Shown here piece after piece: positions 25,191-36,100 of a DNA stretch of 64,000 nt. Position 1 is the stretch's first letter; each line of letters starts with the position of its first letter. Source of the DNA: Aphis gossypii (lineage: Eukaryota > Arthropoda > Insecta > Hemiptera > Aphididae); contig NC_065531.1 in NCBI RefSeq assembly GCF_020184175.1, positions 26,185,213 through 26,249,212 of the forward strand. The letters are read 5' to 3'. Below the pieces are notes generated by a model. That model was not told where the DNA came from. It did not search any database and saw only the letters and a list, made by a program, of their open reading frames with translations. A program made the position numbers and the translations under genes.

Positions 25191-27974
25191 TTAATAATCA
25201 TCTCCTTTGCTTATAATTTCCTTACACGTTGGTCTAAGTACAATTGTGTGCTCAAATTGTGCTGTGTAACAGCCTTTGATATCACATAACGGTGGATAAG
25301 CATCAAGAATTCCTGTACAAATAAATATTGCATATAGTTAATAAAAAAGTAATAAAATTTTGAATTTTTTTAGATAAATATAAAAACATGCCTTTATCGC
25401 ACAAATCTTTTAGTGCCATTTGATATTTAGTTGCACCCAACCTATCTAGCCAGCGTTTACAAAATGCCAATGTACCGAAGTTCTTATTGACTGTACCGAG
25501 CAATTTTTGTGATGCTTGAAGACGAAGTGGCACAAATGGAGCATCAAAATTCTTCATATAATGTGATGTATCCATATCATCACGGACAATTCCACGTCCT
25601 GTGGAACCAAATGTTTCAATAGCATAGAACTCATTCTCTTCCATCATAGTGGCTTCACCACCTTTAACAATTGGTACAGTTTTTCCTGCGTGTATTCCTA
25701 TAAAAAAATAAGTAATATAAAACTTGGTTATCAAGAATAAATTATTAACTTAAAACTAGAAAAATAGAGTGATATTTGCATGGCAGTTGATTGGATTATC
25801 ATGGTCATGTATGTTACAGTAATGTTAAAATATTCAATTAGAAAGCAATGCTAAAGATTCTAAACAAGGTAAACACAATATTTTTAAAGACCACTTGCTT
25901 AAAATACACTTATTCACCACTAAGAACATGAGCAATATCCTTTCAAATCTATGTAGTAGTAAATTCCAACAGTAATTGGAACTATTGAAGTGTAGAAGCT
26001 ATTTTAGTATAACAGTATTAAAACAAACCCAACCAAAGTATGTATTGACAGGCTAACATATTATCTTATTATTAACATAAATTTTATATTTACTATATGC
26101 ATCAATTGAATGACCATTGAGATTTCTGATTGACTTAACTGGATATGTTTTACCATCAAGTTCAACTTCATATGATTCCATCACTTCTTGAACGGCTTCA
26201 CCAACTTCACAAAGTTTAACATCAATACCAGCAGCCTAATAAATTTTTCAATAAGTTATATCATTTAATAAATGTTAATCTTCAGTTTACTTTTATTCCT
26301 GTATTAGTTGCATCTCTTACAGCTTCTACAAGCTTATCATACTTAGGATTGAAAGTCAAAGTAAATGCACAATCAATTATACGGCCTAAAAATAAAAATT
26401 AATAAATTTAAATAAAATTTAAAAGAAAAGAAAACAGTAACCTTACCATTTACATGTGTGCCGAAATCAATTTTGGTAACGTCATCGTATAATAAAACTG
26501 TAGGATCTCCTGCATTAGGAGTATAATGTGCTGCACAATTATTTCTTGAACATCCTGTAGGGAAAGCTAGACCAGCTTTAAGTCCATCTTCTCCAATTAA
26601 AGCTCTTGAACATCGTTCTAACTCTTCACAAATTTCAATCATAGTCATACCAGGTTTTACCCAGCTTTGAATATGTTTTCGTACCTAAAATACATAAAAA
26701 TTAATATTAAAATAAGAATTAAATAACAGATAATAAATAAGTAAATAAATTTACTTGTCTATGAGCTTCAGCTGCTCGTCTAGCATCATTGTAATCATCA
26801 TACTTCGATCTTTCTATTGCCCGTTTCTCTTCACTTGTTATTCGCTGTTTACCCATACGGCCATCATATTCAACTTCTTGACCAACTGGATACTCACCTA
26901 TAGTAAAATAATTAATACATACTGATTAGTTAGTTAGAGATAAATAGGTATTTAATACCAATATTTTCATTTATTTTATTGATAGTTAATATTATATTTA
27001 TATTTTCATAAGCAATAATAATATAAAGTTCAAAATCTATTAGATTTAATTAATGGTTACCAATTAAGAAAATTTATGAACGTTTTCACAAATATTTTGA
27101 TAATTCAAAACTCACCTTTCTAGGGTAATCATAATAAATTTGTAAAATATTATGAGACCATGTACCTACTGTTTACATAAGATTAATCTTATCTTTAAAC
27201 GCTATAGAATAAATAACAATCACACGACTGTGATTACAAGATCACACCACTTTAATCTCCTGAGTGATTATGTATTATGTTTAAACATTTATTTTTAATT
27301 GTGTTAGTTTGGTAAATGAATATTATTATTCTCTGTTTTAAAATATTGAGTACCGAACAAAAATTTGATTTTTAATAAAATAAGAAAGAAATTTAGAAGA
27401 AAAAAAAATAATTTTCTTGGCTTGTTAACTACTAAAGAATGGAATCAGGCCATTCTATAAAACAGTATAAACAAAAAATTAAATTTTAATACTCCATTAA
27501 GCTTAAAGTAAAGTTGTTTTTAGATTAATAACAAAAAAGGAATTACTTGTTGGAAAGAGTTCATGTATGGGAACAGATGGAGGATTAGTTTGCTTTTTTT
27601 CTTTTGACTCTGGTTCATCAACTTTGGTTTCCTTCTTTTTATTACGGCGCCTGGATTTTTTCTTTTCACCATCAGCTTCAACTTCATCATCCATATTTAT
27701 ATTGGTTACACCACTAGTTACTTCGTTTTCTACTTCATCTTTTTCTTTTGTATCTGTCCCATCATCTAAATATGCACATGGTAAAACGTAAACAATTAAA
27801 AATGTTTTTTAAACACTTACCCGTGTTTTGCGCTCTCTTCTTCCGACGCTTCCTCTTCTTCTTTGTGATTGTCGGACCATCTTCGACATCTTCTTCTAGC
27901 TCGTCATCATCGAACACTTCTTCAGTCTTCTTTGATACATTTGACTTTCCAACATCGTCCAATACCGCTGCCAT
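25191..27974 (-). CDS. MetAP2: Methionine aminopeptidase 2
   Basis: Cytosolic dinuclear-metal peptidase that removes initiator methionine; family members also bind eIF2. Eight exons: 27821-27974, 27547-27765, 26755-26897, 26447-26684, 26291-26385, 26094-26235, 25392-25697 and 25191-25312, all in frame, giving 472 residues (human 478). The N-terminus is acidic then Lys/Arg-rich (KKKRKRRKKR; later KKKSRRRNKKK), as in the family. All five metal ligands are visible: Asp in KIDFGTH, Asp in GRIIDCAFT, His in NLNGHSI, Glu in YAIETFG and Glu in AQFEHT. The product ends ISKGDDY. The last intron starts with GC (GATAAAG|gcatgt) rather than GT; no GT alternative keeps the frame. The start ATG is the first in the transcript and yields the family N-terminus. 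Confidence 0.95.
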
Positions 27975-28124
27975 TTCTCTGAGCGTGGCAATTTCAAAAA
28001 TCGACAACGATTAATAAAATAGCAGAAGTTCTAATTCTAACTTTGAACGAATCGGCTAACTGATAGATATTAAGTACAAACCGATCAGAACATTCAGTCA
28101 TTCAGAACAACTGATTTCAAATAC

Positions 28125-28865
28125 TAATAGTATTTTCGATTTGACAAAATAGTGTGCACTGAAATTCCACTGGTACTGAACGAGTGTTGCACCACACTTG
28201 CACTAGTTTTTTACAAATCGAATACATTTTTATGTTATCATGGAAAACAAAATATAATCGACATGGAAAGAAAGAAAATTCTAAATAGGAGCGCCGGATT
28301 TTGTATTATTATTCACTGCACTAATATTTTATTGAAATTTAAAATTATTTCACATTTTTTTTTTTTTAAATATATTTTGTCAGCAGAAAGGTACTTCCTA
28401 CAATAGTTTCTAGAATGTCGTCCAATTCTGATGTTGAAACATTTGACGTAAGTAGTTTTCATATAGGCCCAAATTGAATTAGAGACTTACCGTGAAAATC
28501 TTGGTGGGCCGTGTAAAAATTGGTTTGGTAGCTAAAAATTGGACCGTTATTATTTCCAAAAAAATAAATCTAGTATTTTTAGGTAGTGGAATAATAATAT
28601 AGAATGTTATAATATAAATCAAAATGATAAATAGGAAATTAGATAATAATGTTCCCTGTTATCGAGAAAAACGGTTCATATTTATATAATGCACTCATTG
28701 CACTGACAAAATCGGTGGTGCAAATAATGCGCACTGAGTGCACACCAGTGTTGTCAGTGCAATTAAATCGAATACAAAACACCGCACCAGTTCTCTGAAT
28801 ATTGGTTAAATCGAATACATTTTTGCACTGAGTGCAAAAAGTGCGTCAAATCGAAAACGCTATTA
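28125..28865. mobile_element. 741-bp inverted-repeat element upstream of MetAP2
   Basis: Terminal arms 28125-28145 and 28845-28865 are inverted repeats matching at 19 of 21 positions (TAATAG..TTTTCGATTTGAC). Motifs of the type AAATCGAATACA recur inside near both ends, together with GTGCACTG/CAGTGC words, which looks like subterminal repeat structure. No target duplication is clear. No transposase is encoded; the short frames inside are not recognisable. Confidence 0.5.
28415..28447 (+). CDS. Possible first coding micro-exon (MSSNSDVETFD)
   Basis: An ATG followed by 11 sense codons and a strong donor (GAC|gtaagt). It lies head to head with MetAP2, inside the inverted-repeat element at 28125-28865. 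No following exon was recognised, so this may be chance or part of the mobile element. Confidence 0.2.
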
Positions 28866-29569
28866 ATACAGTATAATATTATCCCACTCGAAACAGTCGA
28901 AGCTTGTCGTATACTCGTATTTGATAAAACATTTTTTAGGTTATTTTACCGGTTATCAGTGTATTTAGTTCAACAAGGTTATCATTAAACACAGTGATAC
29001 CCATATGGACATATTATAAATACACTAACTTCTTTTTATTTTGAATGAGTATCTCCTTTTTTTTACCACGAATTAAGGTAATATTATTATTAATTAAGAT
29101 ATATTCCATATTCGTGGCATTATTGTAAACTTTTGATACGGATACGTCTTAATCAAAATTTTAACGAGTAGTTTCTGAAGTTTCTGTTAGATACTAAAGA
29201 TTACCTAATTTTTTTAATTTAAATTAGGTAATCTTTGATAATCGTTTCACATTAAATATAAAATATTATATAAAATAATATTCTGCCATGGGTTAAATAT
29301 ACTCTATAGTCTATAATATAGTATACCTATCTATCTAATCTATATAGTACTCTAGTGCTTAAACTCAGAAAATTATTACAAACATACAATTCTAATACAC
29401 AGCCAATAGCCATATAGGTAAGTATCTATATTACACACTTATACTATCACAACAAAAACTCTTCGTAAACTACGTGTGAAAATGGCTAGGTAAAAAAAAA
29501 AAATTAGATCTTTAAGCACTAAAGATGACGTGATTATCATGAATAAATGATAAGTGGTATAAGACTTTA

Positions 29570-30102
29570 GACTACTTTACCGGGCTACCTTATTTTTTCA
29601 ATTTTTTTTTTTTTTGAAAAGGGGCGTTTTAATGAGTTAAAAACGATGGCGCTAAAATAAACTGGCGTAAATAATTAGTTTTTAAGTTATGATGATTTAC
29701 ATATTACTGTATATTGTATACACGTTAAATACCTACCTCAATATCGACGGCTTCAAAGCCGCAAGTAATAATTTCATTTTTTACATTTTTTTTTTACCAT
29801 TTTTAATGTTTTGAATTGTAAAAATAGTACCCTAAAATGTATTTTAACTTCATGCCTACTTGAAGTGGCGTTGCATAGAAAGTCGAGGGATATTCTCAAT
29901 TTTCGGAATGGAGCGACGGCGACGAGGAGTGTAGCGACGAGTGCCGATACACGCGCATAACTTAAAAACATCATACGTCATAACTTAAAAACTAATTATT
30001 TCCACCAATTTATTTTAGCACCATCATTCTTAACTCGTTAAAACACCCCTTTTCAAAAAAAAAAAAAAATTTGAAAAAATAAGGTCACCCGGTAAAGTAG
30101 TC
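29570..30102. mobile_element. 533-bp MITE with about 125-bp inverted arms
   Basis: The arm 29570-29694 begins GACTACTTTACCGGG. It reappears, reverse-complemented, at 29978-30102 with about 90 percent identity by eye, including an oligo-T run and the segment ggggcgttttaa / ggggtgttttaa. The central 280 bases hold a GC-richer patch (gagcgacggcgacgag). The frame at 29774-29974 (minus) lies inside and is probably not a gene. No clear target duplication was found. Confidence 0.75.
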
Positions 30103-32674
30103 TTGTTCCAAAACTTCAACCACAATAAAGATGTGATATAATGAATAAATGCTAAGTATATTTAATTTAAGTAAACTTATTATGTTTTAAGAATTTCATT
30201 ATTTTGCGAGGAATTATTTAGAATACCTAGTATATTAGCATATATGTAAATATTAATAATAATAGTTTATATTTTAATAGTCCATTGATCACATCTTTAT
30301 AAATTGTGCTTAAAGTCTTATTTATTTTTTTTTTACTTAGTAATTTTTATACGTAATTTACGAAGGGTTTTTGTTGTGATTATAATATACTTTAATAGTT
30401 TAAAAAATGTACTCAATAAGTCTATAGTATTCTATAATGAAATCAAATTAAATAAATAAATATGTCTCGTATTTTTTGTCTGCCCATATTAGCAAGAGAG
30501 CTATAGAATGTGTTCTTTTAATGTTTTATTGGTTGGTCGAGCCAAGTGCAAATCACACATTTTGTCCAAGTGTTTTTGAACTTTTATTTTAACAAAATTC
30601 AAAGATTTCATATTTTTTCTTAAAAATACTGGTATTTTTATTTTGTAAAAGGTTTAGGTTACAACATAGTATAGTAAAATATAACTTTTAAAATAAATTG
30701 ATAATTTTTTTTTTTTAAGAATACTTATTTAAGCATTTTAATTTAACTAATTTAGAATTTAACATTGATACATCTAAAAAACACCATATTTTACTATAAT
30801 ATGAATATATTTTTAAACGAATTGCCTATCTCGTATTTATAAATGTTTTCACTCATTTATTATGCACCAAATATAATAATAAAAAACAAATTAAACTATA
30901 TTAGGTATAGATATCTAATTTTTTGTTGATATAATGATATGAATATATGAACTTACATATACTTATTATATACCAATATACTAAATTACCGATTAACATT
31001 CATCATTTATTTGGTACAAATATATGATACAAGTACATAATATTGTTTTTATATAAATAAAATATAAGTATGTTAGAAACAAAATAATAAATTTGTTGAG
31101 TTATAAGATTAGTCATACAGATTTTCATACTTAAAAACAGTTGAAATTGTTTTCAGAAAAAAAAATCTAAATATTTGTAATATATGTTGAAAAATGTTTT
31201 TAACAGAAAACATACTTTTATGCACGTAAATTATTTTTAGTTTTATTATCGTGGATAGTTCTATATACCATATTTTTTTATTGATTTAACTTTTACATTG
31301 AAGCAGTAGGAACAACCATTTTTATTTACAAACAATTATTTTATTACATTTTGTTTGAAATCAAAACATTTAAAAGATCAAATTATTCTGAAATCAAGTG
31401 CTTCTGGGATTGTGTATGAATTATTTTTTACAATATCTACGTGTAAATCTCTATCTTTTTATGTTTATACTTTATATTATAATGTTAATCGTTTATAATA
31501 GGTGCACGAAATAATTTATTTTCCTTTTTAATTTATACAAAATTATAAAGTCATATTTAAATCATATTTATTAACACGTGATCAAAATCAGTATTTAAAT
31601 TTTTTATTTTGTGCTTAATTTTCTTTCAAACATATATTCGTATATATAATATATACTTATATATTTGTGCGTAAGAATTAAATGATGAGGAATTATGCTT
31701 GCCAAATTTCTACCTTTATTATTCAGCTATTGTTTATATTACTCGTATGACTCTAAAATATCTAAAATATAAACTAATTTATTAATTTATCTATCTTGTA
31801 ACGAGGAATGAGTCATTGTAGAAAGTTTCTGATAGCAAACATAAAAAACAATAAATGTCAGTTTTCTTAAACCTCAATAAACTAAATTATTAACGTAACA
31901 ATATTTTTATGTTTGCGTGGTCGTCGTGTTGTATATACATGGTAATGATAATATAATTATATAATTGAACAAAGCATAAACAAAATTATTCCTTGTATTA
32001 TATTTATTGTCGTTTTTAATCTTCTTCGTTAAAACTTAAAAGTTTTAGGAATTTTATAGAAATATAATGTATAAAATTATTATGCTAAATAATGATTATC
32101 ATTTCCTACCGTTTGAATATTGTATTTACATTGTATATTAATGAAATTTTCAATCGATTTTCAGTATTTATTGTACCCACATAGTGTATATATTATAATA
32201 TATATAGGTACCTACTATTAATGTATATAATATATCGCCGTATTATATTTTATAACACCACAGACCTAAGTACTAACACCTCTACCTAACGCGAGCGAGT
32301 AAACATTATTGGTTTTTTTTTCAATACAATTAGGTATCAATTAGAGATGATAATAATAATAATATTATTCGTATGATGATATATGCATGTGTATATTGTT
32401 TTTTTCTAAAACAGCAACAACGTCAACAAAAACAACAATGACACAGTATATCATATTATAATATAATATATTATAAGGTATTATGATAATAATATTATTA
32501 TAATTATCTTCGGTCCAATATACAGATCGTTTCTATATATTATATTGTCTATAAGGAACTCCAAACAATACGCGATTATTATTATTATTATTATTATTAT
32601 TATCCGGGTAGAAAGTTGGCAAACATTTTTCTCTAATATTTTTGTTTATATATAATACAATAATTGTCACAACA
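30103..32674. other. Intergenic region, AT-rich
   Basis: 2.6 kb without a recognisable gene. It ends in microsatellite-rich DNA next to the Syd-1 3' end, with an (ATT)n run at about 32575-32612. It may contain a long Syd-1 3' UTR. Confidence 0.5.
32575..32612. repeat. (ATT)n microsatellite
   Basis: About twelve tandem ATT units, just 3' of the Syd-1 stop. A second ATT/ACT-rich run at about 32686-32725 lies inside the coding exon, where the minus strand reads as asparagine codons. Confidence 0.8.
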
Positions 32675-33188
32675 TTATTGACGGTTATTATTATTATTAT
32701 TACTATTATTACTATTATTATTGTTAATAGCGTTGTGCTTGACGGCGTTGTTGGCGTTCTGCTGCAGTACTACTCGCGGTCTCCGTTCCAGTTGTTCCTC
32801 GCCACAGCTCTCTTCGTCCGCCTCGGCCACGTCGCGCTGCGAGTCTTCCGTGCCGGTGGACGAGCTGGGCGTCTCGGCCGCGTTCTCGTCGGGATCCGGC
32901 GCCGCCACCTTGGTCAGCCGGTGAGCGTTAGACCTGGCCGGTATCTGTGGCGGTTCGATGGCCGTCCCGTCGCGGCCGCGGTTGCCGTCGTCGTCGTCGC
33001 CCGTGTCGTCGTCGCTGGACGTGGCCGTGTCACTGGTCGGCGACGCTACAATTACGGGCGGCGGGACGCGCCTTGTTGGCACAGCGGGCACGCATGATGG
33101 CTTCGCGGGCAGCGGCGGGGGCCGAGTAACGCCGTTGACGACCGACGGCGGCAAACACTCCCGAACTATCTGGAAAACATGGTCGGGG
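32675..33188 (-). CDS. syd-1: Probable C-terminal exon of Syd-1 (Pro-, Asp- and Asn-rich)
   Basis: An open frame of about 170 codons in unusually GC-rich DNA. It starts SPDHVFQIVRECLPPS, has an SH3-ligand-like RPPPLPAKP, an acidic run (DDDTGDDDDG) and an Asn run just before the stop (NNNNNNRQ). The only acceptor that keeps this frame is gatgag|c, which is weak and needs a preceding exon ending in phase 2. The RhoGAP exon ends in phase 1 (or in its own TAG at 34930), so a small exon is probably missing between 33189 and 34929. Assignment to Syd-1 rests on strand, position and composition. Confidence 0.6.
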
Positions 33189-36100
33189 CTCATCAATGTT
33201 CACAATGCTCGCGAACCCGTGGCAAGAGAGGATCGTATAATATTATATTATTATAATCTATACATCTATAGGTACTAAATAATGGTGTAGGATAAAGCCG
33301 CGGAAGAGCTCGTTTGTTTGTTTTTTTTTTTGTCTAAAGCTATTCTAATTTTTGAAACTACCGGTCGGATTTGAAAAATTCATTCGATAGGCTATATAAT
33401 TTAACATCGAGCTATATGACCTTTATAGGAGCCGAGCAAACAGAAAAAAGTCAGAAAGAACGCTAAGCGAAAACTAAGTAATTGCGCGGGCTGGCGTTGC
33501 TGTGCAGTGGGTCGGAGAAGCCGACGATTAAAGAAGAAATAAGTTTTAAAAAGTCGATTGAGTTTTATTTGTAGTTTATCTATGACTATATATAGAAGCT
33601 TGTACAATGATAGTGTCTATTATCACGTAAAAACGCAGAACGAAGCTTTACCATTTTGAAGCGAGTAAAAACGTATACTTGCGTACAACTCAATAAGTGA
33701 AGTATCTATAAAACTACCTACTAATATGTGTGCTTTAACTGCTAAATATTGTTGCTCGTATATCGATCAAAATAAATGAATAAAAACTGTAATGTAAATT
33801 AAACGCAATAAGTGTGATGAAGTGTTACTATTGTGTTATAAATCGAATTAAATCAAAGTTACATTTAAATATATATTTTTTAAAGTTTTGTACAATTAGT
33901 ATTGAATAACGAATTGAACAAAATTTGAATCATAAATACGATATTGCATTTTTTTACGGGCCGAAGTTTACGGGGACAACTAATTTATAATTATGTATAA
34001 TTTTATTATATATATGTTGTTTTTAGTAAAGTGGTGAAAAATATATTACACGATCATCGTATTATAGGTATATAATATGCCTAAAACCATAGTACATAAG
34101 CTGTGTTCAGACTTTCAGAGTAAGTAGAATATTAATAGGCCTATACTCTTGAGGTGGGATTAGAACTGTTTTTATATTATTTGTACTTTCAACTTAATGT
34201 TACAACAACAAAATTACTACTATTATTCGCTAGAATTAAAATGTGAAAAGCTCTACACTACAAATTTGAAAAAGGCATTTGAGCTCAATTTTCAAAGGAA
34301 AAAATATAATTTTTTTATATTAGAAAAAGTAATAACTATAGCTAGCATAATATCTAGCTAAAAATAGTATTATTACCTAAAATTCTAGCAAATATGAAAT
34401 AAATGTATTTAGTAACTATTTCTTTCTGTATAGGGTTGCGAATTCAAAGCATCATAAAACTATAAAAAAATGAATACTAAATCTAGTAAAAAATATATAC
34501 TTGTTTAAAATGTACTTATAAATCAACTAAATGTGTTAACATTTATATAATTTAACATTTTTAAAACTGAGTAATAATCAACATTTAAAAAAATACAAAA
34601 TAATATCTTTTTTATGAAAAGAAAACAACATATTTTTATAATCATATACTCATATTTAGTTTTAAAAAATGTAGATTAGCTTGATGGCCATTAAATCTTA
34701 GTTAAAAAGTATTATCAAATATTAGGGCGTGTAGTTGTATACTCCACCTTTAGTGATTATTTCGATAAAGGTATAGATGAAGATATATAATATTATATAC
34801 ATATACGCACGATTGGTGTTGAACCACTGCACTATACCACAGAAATTTGCGCTGCACGAGCGAAATGTGCATAGCTTGCAGGTTTGTTTTTGTGTGATTT
34901 TTAACGAAATCCGTATAAATAAACTTTTCCTAACCTGATTTAGTTGGCCAAATCTCTAATAAATATCGTAACACGTTCACAGGTTGTTGGAAATCGATCG
35001 GTTTTTCTTTCATCTCGCTTTGGACCATTAATACAGGAGCTAGACATATAGATAGATTTTGTGCCGACATCTTGTTTCGCGGGGATTGCGACACAACAAG
35101 TGCCAGGTGATCCATAATATATGTTAATGTAGCCTATGTAAAAAAAATAACAAGTATTTAATTATAATAAAATAAACTATTGTCTTACATTTCTATTATA
35201 ATCAATCATAAATATTAAATATCTTTGACATACTCTATTCAACTTTGGCAGGCAATCTAAAATCGATAACATCAATTTTGCGTTGGCCTGTGGATCGTCA
35301 GGTAACAATACCGTTAACGCATCAAGAAGCATTTGGTACAGACAACGCGTGAAGAGAGGTTCGGGAAGTTCTCTCAAATAGTCCTTTAAGACACCTAAAA
35401 TCGAAACATATTATTAACAAATAGTTCTACAATAATTTATTTTTTATTGCATTTACCTGTGATTACGTTAATATCGGGGACGTTGTCCGGCGATAAATCC
35501 ACAGTTCTCGGGTTGCGTTCAAAAGCTTCTCGGAGAATCCGTTTCTTAGAAGCGGATCCACAAAGTCGATAAAGACCAATAATGTCTAAACCCCTACGTT
35601 CGACTTCTTCAATACATCTTCGAACAATAACTGGTACGGATGCTGTGGCTGGTGCTTGTGCTAATGAAGATAAAGAACTAGAAATTGCGCCACTTTCGCG
35701 TGTGACTACTGACTCGAGATCAACACCTTTATTTATTGAATACATTTTAAAATTAGTTTTGAAATAATAATAACAGTAACGAATGTTATGAGAGTAATAA
35801 TAATAAAATACTTTATACATTAAACTACATACCAAAAAGTCCAGCAGTTTTCGTTCTTGGCGGTAGTGTGGTTGAAGTTCTTAAGGTTTTTCTGATAAAA
35901 GTCTGGTAAGGATCGGTGTGCCTTAGTCGTAAATATAGTGTACCCCGAGGTTCAATTTTTAAAGCTAATTGATGTACGGGACTATCTCTAACTAAAGATG
36001 CCAGATGTACTGATCCTTTGTAACATAATTTGTGTCTGTATTGTTGGTCCCATGAGTATATTAAAAAGTCTAATTCTTTATTTGATAAAAGATCCAATTC

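Noticed and set aside
27567..28014. Plus-strand Ser/Phe-rich open frames
   Set aside because: They are antisense shadows of the Lys/Glu-rich N-terminal exons of MetAP2.
32642..33278. Plus-strand open frames rich in Val, Arg and Ser
   Set aside because: Antisense to the GC-rich C-terminal Syd-1 exon; the minus-strand reading has protein-like proline and acidic motifs, the plus one has none.
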